Shown: positions 21,701 to 31,215, numbered from the stretch's first letter. The stretch: 64,000 nt of DNA from Strigamia acuminata (GCA_949358305.1 OX442314.1:53081369-53145368); one strand, 5' to 3'. Notes: generated by a model from the sequence alone, not told the origin. Numbers and translations: made by a program.

Positions 21701-22815
21701 GCATTAAATTCACCGCTAACAATCAGCGGTTCCGTCACTCCATACGCAAACAGTCTTGTCTTTGTCGGTGTCAACTTAATTCCTTTCTTTTTCAACAATG
21801 TCCAAGTTGTTTGATCCACTGTATTCACAGATGAACCCGAATCAATCAAAAGTTTTACCTCCTGTTGTTCAATTTTCACCGTCACACGTTTGTCCCGTTT
21901 CTGCGACGTTATGCAGCATGAATACTCGCTATCGTAGTCGTATTCATTCACGCCGACGTACTGGACACGCTCCTTGCCACGTGCACGACCTCCGGCGCTT
22001 TTTAATCTGCAAACTTTTGCAAAATGTCCAATTTTGTGGCAAAAACCGCATTCTTTGTTTTTCGCCATCGTACAATCATTTGCTAAATGGTCCCTGTGGC
22101 CACAACGATAACATTCCTTCACCGCTTGGGAATTATCAAAACGTCTGTCGTCCGTATTCTGCGGTTTCGCGTTGAATTTGCGAAAAGTGCCACGCCCACT
22201 TTTGCCACGATTCTTAAAAAATGGTTTTTTCTCACCCGTGAGTTGGTTTATGAGGTTTTCCTTGTTGTTTTCCGTTGCCGTACGCTCCATTGCGGTTGCG
22301 TGCTGCTCGCTAGCTTCTGATGAACGAGCCAACGTCAACAACTGCTTCAAGGTCAGGTCCGACTCGCGCAACAAGCGCCGCCACAACCCTTTATCGCGGC
22401 CTTTTTCTAAGACCTGGTCGACGATCAAATCCTCTTCCAAAACTCCAAACTCGCAGCTTTTAACCAATGTCTTCAATCGGGTCACAAAAGCATCCATCAA
22501 TTCGGCAGGTTCCTGGGTCTGTTGTCTGAACACATGCCTTTCAAACCTAAGATTTTTCCGCGGGTTGAAATAAACGCCCAAAGCTGCCAAGGTCAAGTCA
22601 TATGTAACTTTATCTGCGGCGTCAAACGTGTCATAAATGTCCTGCACGTCGGTCCCGGCGAGATGTAGCAACGTGGCTAATTTCTGCGCTTCTCCGACCC
22701 TTGCCGCCACTAAATAATACTCAAACGACTTGCTCCACTTTTTCCAGCGATAATCCAAATTCCCCGCCGAAATATCGAAATTTCCCACCGATGGCAAGTT
22801 CAAATTGGTGGCCAT
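18730..22815 (-). CDS. Gag-Pol polyprotein of a Mag-like Ty3/Gypsy element
   Basis: A single intact frame of 1,361 aa. Order (approximate residues): Gag capsid region 1-200; two zinc knuckles 234-270 (CYRCGHRDHLANDC and CGFCHKIGHFAKVC); protease with LLIDSGSS near 322; RT about 480-680, with LCLDMRAVN, SKLDCRQVYLQI, FGIASAPEEYQ and the catalytic pair in NSLDDIVVHG near 620; RNase H about 750-870 (VVDASPVGLGAVL, DALSRL); integrase zinc domain (HQGHQGV...CHACQ, near 985) and DDE core from LAIDICGPF near 1,045, through TSDNGPQF, to the glutamate in GQVERLNKS; then a basic C-terminal tail ending RRRRVV. The usual aromatic residue before the RT D-D pair is replaced (SLDD). The start at 22,815 lies 120 bp inside the primer site, with no upstream in-frame alternative needed. 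It makes the Gag shell and all replication enzymes; Pol is released by its own protease. Confidence 0.95.
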   Translation of the reverse strand: MATNLNLPSVGNFDISAGNLDYRWKKWSKSFEYYLVAARVGEAQKLATLLHLAGTDVQDIYDTFDAADKVTYDLTLAALGVYFNPRKNLRFERHVFRQQTQEPAELMDAFVTRLKTLVKSCEFGVLEEDLIVDQVLEKGRDKGLWRRLLRESDLTLKQLLTLARSSEASEQHATAMERTATENNKENLINQLTGEKKPFFKNRGKSGRGTFRKFNAKPQNTDDRRFDNSQAVKECYRCGHRDHLANDCTMAKNKECGFCHKIGHFAKVCRLKSAGGRARGKERVQYVGVNEYDYDSEYSCCITSQKRDKRVTVKIEQQEVKLLIDSGSSVNTVDQTTWTLLKKKGIKLTPTKTRLFAYGVTEPLIVSGEFNAQVQTAKKSIITRFLVVPSGKMPLLSRKTSEDLGILKIDEEIVNEITNDDSLFDESLGKLRKDLANQITKFRDVFKGIGKLKEFELELYMDSNVRPVAQSVRRIPFHIRKQLDIEIDNLLQADIIEPVTGATEWVSPVVPVKKPDGSIRLCLDMRAVNEAVKKNRHPLPTMEEVLDEIDGAELISKLDCRQVYLQIPLKADSRRFTVFVTHRGLFRYKRLFFGIASAPEEYQRILQNILAECEGTKNSLDDIVVHGKTVEEHDQRLEKVLETLSRSGLTLNLKKCCFGVSKVTFLGHVISKSGISVAESKVEAVRNAVAPKNETEIRSFLGLVNYCARYIPNFATEAEPLRQMARKDVVFKWGSRQNEAFERLKGLLCSSSVLAFFRKNAESELVVDASPVGLGAVLTQRQPDGQMKPIAFASRTLSDVERSYSQTEKEGLAVVWGCERFRMYLIGMPFLLITDHKALETIYGTRSKPSARMERWVLRLQPFEFTIRHRPGSANIADALSRLLPAGEGKSVFGRTEGHVRFVVESALPKAMTLREVELASKADETIREIDKCLQNGTQFNNNLQKFQLISSELAMKDGVLLRGPRIVMPDSLRRKVVELGHQGHQGVVRTKQRLREKVWWPGLDRDVERAVRQCHACQHGSATEKPEPIVSTPLPKGPWRELAIDICGPFKDGNSIVVLVDYYSRFPEVRILKSTRSEAITVWLRRVFERWGIPESLTSDNGPQFVAEHFRDFLIEHGVHHRRVTPYWPQANGQVERLNKSFVKAFRSAEVEGGDWKKALGTFLQSYRSTPHRTTGVSPYELMTNRKMRTKIPQVMIEEKGKLHRLVKKKDAEEKEKSKRYADQRRGSKESDIQRGDRVLVAKSRTHKLDLAYEHDLMTVFRKHGNCLLLKSSDGRIIKRNITKVRRYFPLDDDSIPVEAVPVQPRPNAHLQPGPPLRGVGRGARRAPDPNIVPRRSERKRRAPEYLGGYDTSSRRRRVV

Positions 22816-22934
22816 TCCTGCGCTGAATCACTTTTTCACCGGTGCCACGCCCACTTTAAAACACACTCACAGTACCTGAGTTGCTTGATGTCAAGCGCCG
22901 CATTCGATGCGAGTGGATTCACGCTTGGCTTTTA

Positions 22935-22947
22935 ATCCTCGTCGCCA
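22935..22947 (-). other. Primer-binding site, tRNA-Ser(GCU) type
   Basis: One base inside the 5' LTR, the minus strand reads TGGCGACGAGGAT, the complement of a CCA-tailed tRNA-Ser(GCU) acceptor end as I recall it from animal genomes. tRNA-Ser priming is reported for the Mag group, which agrees with the Pol assignment. Confidence 0.75.
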
Positions 22948-22948
22948 T

Positions 22949-23113
22949 TGTCGTATCTTGATGTTTGCACACAATAAAGACACGTATGCATAGTTGATGT
23001 ACTCAATATGAACTGAATCATTTTATTCATTTATTAACGCAGGTAAACACCGGCGCCAGGTGTCACCGCGCGCAGCGCCATCTAGTGGCGCAGATATACA
23101 CTAGGTTACCACA
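22949..23113 (-). repeat. 5' LTR of the Mag-like element
   Basis: 165 bp, identical to 18,393-18,557. It is followed outward by CTCGC (23,114-23,118), the second copy of the target duplication, and then by LINE ORF2 sequence. Confidence 0.95.
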
Positions 23114-24870
23114 CTCGCCAAGCCCCACTTTGCCCCTGCTACCAAGAAGAGGCGGCGGCCCACCGTCTCCACTTTCTTCCTGACGTAGTCAAGGTGCGGC
23201 AGCCACGTCAGGAGGTCGTCAAGCATCACGCCCAGGTATTTTGCTTTTGAGGTGAAAGTTATACTATTCCGTCCCATAGTCAGTCGCGGGGGGCGACAGC
23301 CCCTCTTATTGGTCCAGTGCAGGGCCTGCGTTTTCTCTGTGGAGAATGTAAGTCTATTCTGGTTCGCCCACTCCTCTATATTGGTCCAGCAAATGGTCCA
23401 TATATTCTCCAAATCTCTCAGATCTTGCAGACAAGACTAGTGCACTGTCGTCCGCAAAGGCCTGCGCCAGCAGCACCGCACTCTCCCTCATGTCCATGTC
23501 CTCCCAAAGGTAGAACCAATTGTCCATGAGGATGTTCCACAGGGTGGGTGCCAGGGAGGATCCCTGTGGACATCCAATGTCTGCCTCCACCTCGCATGGG
23601 CCCGATGTCGCCACTCGCTGACTTAAAAATGAACTAATAGTCCGATAGATATTTGCGGGTACTCCCGCTTTCCTCATCTTTTCCTTGAGTTTAACGTGCC
23701 ATGCCACGTTAAACGCATTCCTTATATCAAAGAATACGGCCACAACATGGCGAGCCTGCCTCAGTTCCTCTTTGACAAAAGTTGTCAGTCTTGTAATGGG
23801 TTGGACTGTACTTCGCTGAGCACGGAAGCCAAATTGTTCCCGTGAAAGCACTTGTCTGTTTTCCAAGAAGAAAGTGAGCCTTCCATTGAGTAGTTTGTCA
23901 AGAACCTTTCCCAGGACTGGTAGAAGACAGATGGGACGATAACGATTGTCATCTTTAGGCAGCCATACTACCTTCGCTCGTTTCCAGCACCTGGGGAAGA
24001 CTCCCATGTTTAAGCAGCCGTTCAAGATGCGAAGCCACACCGTAAGTGAGGCCTCCTGAACCTGTCTCAACGCTCCCGATGGGACCCCATCGCCTCCTGG
24101 CGCCTTGTTGATGTTAATGGCATTGACAGTTCTTTTGAGTTCATCCTCTGTGAACAAGATTTCGATCTCATTTTGGTAATCCGTGTCTACTCGCTCTCTT
24201 AGTGCACTCTCTTCCGGAGTATCTCGGCCATAATCGTCTTTTGGAAAATATGTTCCTAACAGCCGTAAATGAAGATCATGAGTAGATTCGCCCAGATTAG
24301 AGGAAAGAAGAATGGGTCCCCGGTGGCGGTTAGTCAGAATACGATAGGGTAGAGAGAACGGATTAGAGGTGGAATTTTCCTGCACGAATTTATCCCAGGA
24401 GGTCGCCTTGGCTCTAGAAATGTGCTCCTTATACTCAGTTCTGGCTTGATTATAATTAATGTACGCAATCTCCTGCTCTCTTCCTCGAGCTTGTTGGTAT
24501 CTTTTACGTAACCGCCGCACCACGCATCTGTTATTCCACAGTTCTTGGTTCCACCAGGGACGGGACACTCTACTAGACTTCTTTAACGGAGTGTTGCGTT
24601 GGTAAATCTCCACTACTACATTCTGAAACCTCTGACAGGTGGACTCCACCTCCTCCGTTGTACTTAGCGGCAAATTTCGCAGAACCTGGTCCTGCTGCTG
24701 CAGGTCCCTCCTGAATTGACCCCAGTTTGTCTTCCTCCAGTTATAGCTGTTTTCACTTAGGGTTACTGGGTCATTGGTCACCCCATTCAACTTAAACGTG
24801 ATGAAGGAGTGATCACTCAAGGAATCCTCCTCCAAAATCTCCCAGTCCCTAATTTCCAGCCTAGTTGTAT
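23114..24870 (-). pseudogene. LINE copy A ORF2, reverse transcriptase part
   Basis: Open from about 24,922 to 23,354, then continuing in another frame at 23,412-23,101, so a frameshift lies near 23,410. Seen in order: the last endonuclease strand with SDHSFITFKL (about 24,800), a linker, then RT motifs including PGGDGVPSGALR, WLPKDDNRYRPICLLPVLGK, REQFGFRAQRST, FFDIRNAFNVAWH, CPQGSSLAPTLWN and the catalytic FADDSALVL (about 23,460). The post-RT TFSTEKTQAL and KYLGVMLDD motifs follow. RT catalytic residues are intact; the frameshift and the two insertions inactivate the gene. Confidence 0.9.
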
Positions 24871-24871
24871 A

Positions 24872-26092
24872 CAGGGTGGAACAAAAGTCTGTTCCCCTCA
24901 AATATTTCCTCAGCAATTGCACCTAGGCCAACTTTAATGAAGCGATCGTATAGGAAGTTTGGTGAGAGCAATCCAATGATGTCATCAAATTTGACCTTGA
25001 AGGCCATTTTCAAGGTTATTCACTTGCTAACTTCTAAACCAATCAGGTTAGAGCAAAAAAGTCAATTACAAAGTTGTAGAGCATCATCAAATTAGTACTA
25101 TCCAAATTATCTTAGTCATCTTAAGTTAAATGTTTTCTTTTTAAAAAGGAGACAAATCAGAAAAAAAATCAGCAAAGTGAAATTTTTTAACCCTCGGAGG
25201 CATAAGGATAAAATGTGCCGTTCTGGTTTAGCCATTACGGATTTATGGACAATTTTTAAGTCGATTGGTTAAAGCGCCATGTAGTTTGTTTTTAGTTCGG
25301 AACTAATTTTATTGAGAACGTAATGCCTAAACAATAAAAATAAATAGATTTGAGCCATCTGGAGGTGGTTTTAATCACTACTGGTAAATGCGAAAAGCTG
25401 TTCACTGAAGCGCTGTTTACAAATACAGCAAAGCCAGCTTAAAAGTTATGCTGGAGTTTTAAGGGGCAGAAAATTTCCAAGTTGAATATTTAATTAAATA
25501 AATGATGAATTATTACAAATTTCACCCGAGATTTACTTTATTATCCGATCAACAAAGTCACAAATTTTCAACAAAAAAAATTCGTAGGAAAAAAAATTTT
25601 CCTATTCAAGAAAAAGCTTGTTCATAAATCCGTATAGCCAAGGGTTAATCTTGTGATAAAATAATTATTGAGGCATTAAAAAAAGGCAGTGGTTTTTCTT
25701 GTTTACTTGCATAATGATGCACATTTGAATACGTTTATTTAAGTAATTCAGTATTTTTGTGATAGAAATTTAAGTTTTGTCACAATGGCTGGCTTTATTT
25801 CAGCTGATTTGTCTCCTTTTTAAAAGGAAAACATTTAACTTAAGATGACTAAGATAAGTTGAATAGTACTAATTTGATGGTGCTCTACAACTTTGTAATT
25901 GACTTTTTTGCTCTAACCTGATTGGTTTAGAAGTTAGCAAGTGAATATCCTTGAAAATAGCCGTCAAGGTCAAATTTGATGACATCATTGGATTGCTCTC
26001 ACCCAACTTCCTATACGATCGCTTCATCAAAGTTGTCCTAGATGCAATTCCTGAGGAAATATTTGAGGGGAACAGACTTTTGTTCCACCCTG
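24872..26092. mobile_element. Non-autonomous mariner/Tc1-type element with 289-bp inverted repeats
   Basis: Ends begin CAGGGTGGAACAAAAGTC and close with the reverse complement. Flanks are TA on both sides (24,870-24,871 and 26,093-26,094), embedded in TATA. The inverted repeats pair exactly in position from 24,872-25,160 to 25,804-26,092 with scattered mismatches. The 640-bp centre is AT-rich and has no transposase. It is inserted in the endonuclease domain of LINE copy A: protein homology stops at its left edge and resumes at its right edge. Confidence 0.9.
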
Positions 26093-26600
26093 TATAATAC
26101 AAGATCAATGTTACTGCTGCCATTAATTGTGAAGAAGGTGGGCAGGGAGTTCTCGACACGTACTCCATCAGTAATCTGCCTCTTACATCGGTGATACTGT
26201 CGCCCCAAGCCTCACTTCTCGCATTAAAATCTCCCACCACCATCGATCCATCTGGGTAACTCCGTATTAGTCTGGTCACTGCCGATAGATCCCCATTAAG
26301 TGGTGAGTCAGACAGGAAGTAGACCGAAGAAACACTAAAACGGCGGTTACCCCAGGTCACGGAGACTGTTGAGATATTGGTGATCTGCAGTTCCGGGTTA
26401 TTAACCCAAATAATGGATTTCGAGGTCGGGCTCCAACCAAATTGTCTACAGTTGAGTCCCAAGTCCACTGCTCCCACATATGGTTCCTGTACAAATGCAA
26501 TGTCAATATTTTCCCTAAGCATTAAATCTTTGGCAAGGGATGTAGCGATACATTCTCTGCCCACATTTATTTGAAGGCATTTCAGAGTGAACTGGAGGTA
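26093..26600 (-). pseudogene. LINE copy A ORF2, AP-endonuclease part
   Basis: Open from 26,564 to the MITE. Endonuclease/exonuclease/phosphatase motifs are visible: NIDIAFVQEPYVG with the catalytic glutamate region, SVSSVYFLSD, and VVGDFNARSEAWG with the D-N pair. The last motif (SDHSFI) lies beyond the MITE at about 24,800. The short ORF2 start overlaps the end of ORF1 near 26,600, as in copy B. Confidence 0.85.
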
Positions 26601-26617
26601 TAGTCCACCTGCTGCCT

Positions 26618-28103
26618 TTAGGCTCTAACTCTTTCCAAGTAGACGGGACACTCCTGGCTGTTGGCCATGTGCTGACAGGGTTGTATTTTCCGACGTGCGC
26701 AATTTATGCATTTGGCTTCTTTACTACACGATCTTGTTTCGTGCGTCTCTCCGCACCGCATACAGGTTGGTGATTGTTGGCACACTTTAGCCGTGTGACC
26801 ATATAAATTGCACTTGTAACAACGAGTTACATTGATTCTTTCTTCCATAAACACTTTCATGTGGTTATAGTAGAGTGTCTGTGATAAAAGCCTGGAGAAG
26901 ACTGCTGGTGGGACCTCAAAGGTAATATTACTTTTGGCCGTATTTCTACACTTCCGTCTCGTTATTGGCTTAAAATGTTCTGGTTTGATTTCCACTAGCT
27001 TATCTGGGTTCTGTGACAGTAAGGTATCCACTATTACTTGGCCTGAGTCCTCATTATTAGTTCCTGTAATGGTCACCATTGGATTTCTCTTATTGCTAGT
27101 TTTGAGCTTCACTTTGGGTTTGTTTGATAACACTTCTACCAAGCGATCTCTCATACCGATATTTTCCGTATCTATCGCGATGCGACCTCCTCGGAGCGGT
27201 CGCATTCCAACAATCCCAAACGTATTATCGTCTATTATCGTCTATCGGGAAGTGGCTGACTATAGTTTCCCTAGCTAGGTCTGCGCTTGTGGTGCCTTCT
27301 ACCTCCACAATGGTGGTGAGAGAGGGGTCCCTCTGGAATCTTAGTTTACTGTCTCCTCCCTGCACCACGTCGGCATATTGTCTAGGCTCTGTCTATATTG
27401 TCTGTTCAGCCCTTTGGTTAATCACCATTTGCATTTGGAGGTTTTGGATCTCCAAGTCATGGTACTTGGCCATCATAATTGTGAGACTTCTCGAGATAAT
27501 ATCTAACTCGTCCCTAACAATCGCTTGTTTCTGTTTGAAGAATTGAACCTTGGAGGCCTTCTCCTGGGTTGTAACCTTCGTTATCTCTTTAATGGAGCAC
27601 AGCACCTTTTCCATTAAACTTACCGGATGCAATTCCATTCCGATATTACTACTGGAGTTCGTAAATGGTGGTGAACGTGTTTGGCAAGTTCGTTTCTTTG
27701 AGTTGTGCATGGGGGTCCTGTTTGTTTCCCCAATCTCCATGTTAATCTGGGCCCTGTATGGAGGCGGTGTACTATTGTCTTTCATTGTTTGGACCTCATC
27801 TCCCACACTCCGGGTCCCCATCGTGGTTTTATTATTAATCCATACACCCTTTATTTCCTCTGTAGTTTCCTCATAATAATATCTCTCCTTATTCATTACG
27901 ATCGTTTTGTTCGACCCCGGGGCAATCTGCGCCCACTGTTGCATTTTGTCTCTAGTTAATTGCGAGATCTCATTATAAATCATCGGCCACTCCTCTTTCC
28001 AGATCGTCTGGTAGTTTTCTGGAATGCCCGCCAAGCTCACCTGGGGTGGCTGTACTACCTGCTGCGTCATACTCGAGTTGAAATTTAAATTGAAGTTTGC
28101 CAT
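26618..28103 (-). pseudogene. LINE copy A ORF1 (Gag-like) with zinc knuckles
   Basis: The start codon at 28,103 opens a 236-aa stretch. After frameshifts between about 27,400 and 27,210, ORF1 continues to 26,618. The C-terminal part has three Cys/His knuckles: CYKCNLYGHTAKVC, CMRCGETHETRSC and CINC...CQHMANSQEC. N-terminal to them is the RRG/GRIAID...MRDRLVEVL region typical of R1/TRAS/SART ORF1. The RNA-binding protein would package the element transcript. The copy is inactive because of the frameshifts. Confidence 0.85.
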
Positions 28104-28780
28104 ATTGAGTGGTCTAGGTTTTCACCCCCCTTCCGCGCCACCCACTATGGAGCCCTACAAGGGGACGCTCAATGCGCCAGCGCTAGAAGGAGGGTATACC
28201 CGGAACGAATCCCGGTTGACCCTTGCAACCGAAGTCACTGGCCGATTGGGCATGCTCGGGCCATGCATGCCCTCCCGTCTAAAAGAAGCAGGGGACAAAG
28301 GCGGGGTTTCGGCGCTGCCAACGCCAGCTCCACCCGCTAGAAAGGTGCCACCTCAACCGCCCAGTACACTCTTTTCCTCCATCACGGGTCGCGGAGCACG
28401 GCAAACACCCCGGACAAATTATTGTCATTGGAAGGGTAACGGGATAGGTAGGATAGGAAGGTAAGGCTCGGCAACGGGGAGGGGAAGCAGCCCAATACTC
28501 AACTAGTCTCGAGGTTCCGACCACTCTAACCCTTGGCTCCTGTTCCTAGCCATTTTAGGTTTATAAAATATTTTCGGGGCTTTATCTCTTATCACCATTT
28601 AAGGTTTATAAAATATTTCCAGGGCTTTCTCTCTCACCCCCCCCCCCCCCGGGACACCCGGGGGGAGCCCTTTGAAGAGGGGAAAGACCGACCAACCGTT
28701 TCAATGTTTATATGTTGGTTTATTCACTTACATATTTGTTATTCCTTTATTTATTTAGTATTGTAAGTATTTTATTTTAT
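28104..28780 (-). other. 5' UTR of LINE copy A
   Basis: The proximal 300 bp is homologous to 15,917-16,230. A TTTATAAAATATTT(T/C)C(A/G)GGGCTTT motif is repeated at about 28,560 and 28,607. It is followed by a 14-base C run (28,637-28,650). The distal limit is uncertain. Confidence 0.55.
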
Positions 28781-28789
28781 TTTATTTAT

Positions 28790-28899
28790 TTCAGAAGGTA
28801 CCAGATGCAACTCAAGTGTGGAAGCCATCATGGTGTTATTTATTATTTTATTTAAGAAGATACCAGATGCAACTCAAGTGTGGAAGCTATCATGGTGTA
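28790..28899. repeat. Short tandem duplication
   Basis: Two copies, 63 bp apart, of a segment reading CCAGATGCAACTCAAGTGTG then GAAGC(C/T)ATCATGGTGT, separated by a TTTATTT-rich spacer. Confidence 0.85.
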
Positions 28900-30326
28900 A
28901 AACCTCGGGTACTCCCATTCCCCGGCTCCGACTACCATCGTTAGTCGGGAAAAACTCCTGACCATCAAAGATGAGCAGTCTACGGTTAAATTAATTGCCG
29001 AAAATGTGCACTTAACCGATTGGTTCAGCGACTGTCGGAAAGAACCACCCTAGACGCACAGGAGCCCATCATGATCGTTCGAGAACCCACAGACCACCGC
29101 CACAGGGGAGAACCACCATCAACGTGTGCACAGAGAAAGTCTCGATAGGACCCTCGATGAGATAAACACAAGGTGGAGAATGACCACCCCTAACTCTGGT
29201 GGAGTGGAGCCCCCGGCAGATGGTCTGCAGAACCCCTCGTCGCCCGCCATTGGGCCACTACCCCACCCCCGACCCGGGAAGGTAAGGGGGATAGGGTACC
29301 ATTGCTCTCTCTTAGTGTTAAACGGGGGCAACCACATGGAGGTGGAGAGTTGGATTTGCTGCAGTAACAGAGAGAATGTACCCTGGGAGTGGGCTCTGCA
29401 TGACCGGAGAGTAAAGGATGATGTCTTATTCCTAAGGTTGACTCGGAGGGCGCCACCATGGCGTCCCCGAGGGTTAAAATTAAAGTAAAAGAAGGTCACT
29501 AGTACGGCGCTCTGCAAAAGTCAGCCCAGGGTAACCACAAACAATAGACTTCCAAAAGTTTTAACATTAAAAGTAAGCAATGCTCCCCGGGTACTCAATT
29601 CCCCGGAGAGTGGGCACATTTCGGAAAAGGTCCACCAAAATACCCCAATTCTGCAAAGCAAAGCTTAAATTAGTAAGAGGAAGAAAAGGACGCCGTCCCA
29701 CCGCCGCACAACCTCCGCCCCCCCCCCCCCCCCCCCCCCCGACTCACGACGATCCGACCAGTGCCCAAAATGGACAAAGGACGACCAGTCGCCAATCGAG
29801 AGCGGGCATGTGGATAATTGGCGCAATGACGAGTATCGGAAACCTTCCGGTTTCAGACTGCGTTTAGTATGTCTTCAAGGGCTAAGTGTACACTTGACGG
29901 TCCCCACTCCAAGAGCGGCTTACGTGGGATCGTCAAGCTCGTTTTTGCGGCCACAGAGGGCAAGACCAACGCTGCGGAAAACCGGGAGCGTGGTGTTGGC
30001 CCCCAGCACCTCACTATAGCCGGCCAAGGCCACGAGGAATCAAATCTCGGCCTTGCCCACCTCAGAATTTAGCCAGAACTCTGAGCCATGTGGCGGGATG
30101 GCCACTTGATGATGGCTGGGTGCACGATAGGGACAGCGCATTGTCTTCCTTGGTAATTAGATCGTGCGCCCAAGGACTGACCCGGGCTGCTACGGGTCCC
30201 CATCGCTGGCCGGAGTGACACGCTCCAAGTCCGACCAGTGATTATAGCTAGTAGCCGGACCCCTATTTGGGCCGACCAGTCCTGGTATTGAATTCATTTT
30301 ATATGCGTACGGTATCCACTCTTGAC
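28900..30326. other. GC-rich non-coding stretch with poly-C run
   Basis: Short frames are open on both strands because the region is GC-rich; none has a recognisable domain. A 23-base C run occupies about 29,718-29,740. The CCGGGTACTC(A/C)CATTCCCCGG-like motif occurs near 28,905 and 29,585. The region may be further LINE 5' UTR or an unclassified repeat; I cannot assign it. Confidence 0.5.
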
Positions 30327-30374
30327 AACCGTATTAGGGATGAGAACGGGACCGGGACTGGTCCCGGTCCCGGT

Positions 30375-30500
30375 CCCGTCCCGCAGCGGGATTCGGGACG
30401 GCACGGGACTGGGTGTAACTGCATTCTGCGGGATTCGGGACGGGACGGAACTGGTAATTTTTGCTGTATGCGGGATTCGGGACGGAACGGGACTTGGTGA
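30375..30500. repeat. Minisatellite 1 inside the hAT MITE
   Basis: Three units of about 42 bp, each starting GGGATTCGGGACGG and continuing with ACTGG and a TGC-ending spacer. Confidence 0.85.
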
Positions 30501-30509
30501 AGTTTTATT

Positions 30510-30605
30510 TTATTATATTTATTTATCATATTTGATAATTTTTGATAATAATTGATCATATTTGATAATATTTGATAATATTTGATCATATTTGATCATA
30601 TTTTA
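30510..30605. repeat. AT-rich TTTGATAATA / TTTGATCATA array
   Basis: Roughly nine 10-bp units (TTTGATAATA or TTTGATCATA) form the AT-rich middle of the hAT MITE. Confidence 0.8.
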
Positions 30606-30649
30606 ACGTTATACACGGGTATTACGTTAATGTTACACGCGTATATTAC

Positions 30650-30870
30650 GTTCGGGACTCGAAAAATTGGCACATTTCAGGACACGGGACGGGTTGGGGC
30701 TGGAAAAATTAGCACATTTCGGGACACGGGACGGGACGGGACTGGAAAAATTTGAACATTTCGGGATACGGGACGGGACGGGACTGGAAAAATTTGAACA
30801 TTTCGGGACACGGGACGGGTCGGGACGGGAAAACGGACATACTTCGGGACACGGGACGGGTTGGGACCCA
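30650..30870. repeat. Minisatellite 2 inside the hAT MITE
   Basis: About five units of 40-46 bp, each holding CGGGACACGGGACGGG, ACTGGAAAAATT and an ACATTT end. Unit length varies by insertion or loss of GGGAC steps. Confidence 0.85.
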
Positions 30871-30934
30871 AAAATTGGTCCCGTTCTCATCCCTAAACCG
30901 TATCTGTGGGCAGGCTGCGCCAGCTTTGTTTTAT

Positions 30935-31215
30935 ACTTGAATCGTGTGGTATCCCTCGGGACAACCACAGCTGGACGAGCCCGGGCGGCATCCTTCTCGG
31001 GATCAACCGCCCGCAAGATATAAGGAGTCTTGCCAGATATCTGGGCGACGCCCTCCACGGGACCAATCGCCCCAGTGTCCGCTCCACTTAATCATCATTG
31101 TGCATTCGTTTCATTCTGTGTGGTATCCTTTTATATAGGCACAGATAAGGGCTAGCTCGGGTGGTGCCCTTCCAGGGACCAACCGCCCGCACAATATAAG
31201 GAGGCGTTATCCCTG
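30935..31215. repeat. Degenerate direct repeat pair
   Basis: GTGTGGTATCC, a CGGG(C/T)GG segment and CAACCGCCCGCA(A/C)(G/A)ATATAAGGAG occur in the same order at about 30,938-31,025 and 31,117-31,205. A third partial copy (GGCGCCCTCAACGGGATCA) is near 31,272. Confidence 0.65.

Larger units (their letters stand above)
18393..23113 (-). mobile_element. Complete Ty3/Gypsy (Mag-like) LTR retrotransposon
   Basis: Two 165-bp LTRs (18,393-18,557 and 22,949-23,113) begin TG, end CA and are identical as far as I can compare them base by base. The element is flanked by a 5-bp target duplication CTCGC (18,388-18,392 and 23,114-23,118). A primer-binding site complementary to the 3' end of tRNA-Ser(GCU) and a polypurine tract are in the expected places, and a single 1,361-codon Gag-Pol frame is intact. 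Identical LTRs mean that the insertion is recent. It interrupts ORF2 of LINE copy A between RT and RNase H. Full length is 4,721 bp, compact for a Gypsy element and typical of Mag-type elements with one fused frame. Confidence 0.95.
17184..28103 (-). mobile_element. R1-clade-like non-LTR retrotransposon, copy A (nested host element)
   Basis: Read on the minus strand: ORF1 with three zinc knuckles (28,103-26,618), AP-type endonuclease (about 26,600-26,093), RT (24,870-23,114), then RNase H and a terminal Cys/His motif (18,392-17,184). It is interrupted by a mariner MITE (24,872-26,092) and a Gypsy element (18,393-23,113). Removing the two insertions restores colinear protein homology across both junctions. 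Domain order ORF1 / EN-RT-RNaseH-zinc fits the R1 group (R1, TRAS, SART, LOA-like). Several frameshifts make it inactive. A related 5' part (copy B) follows directly in the same orientation. Confidence 0.85.
30335..30895. mobile_element. hAT-type MITE with 8-bp target duplication and internal minisatellites
   Basis: The 561-bp element starts TAGGGATGAGAACGGGACC and ends with the exact reverse complement. It is flanked by a perfect 8-bp duplication, AACCGTAT (30,327-30,334 and 30,896-30,903), the hallmark length of the hAT superfamily. The interior is two GC-rich minisatellite blocks around an AT-rich centre. There is no transposase. Confidence 0.92.

Noticed and set aside
29126-29517. Overlapping 120- and 132-aa frames on both strands
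   Set aside because: GC-rich stretch with few stops; no recognisable domain in either.
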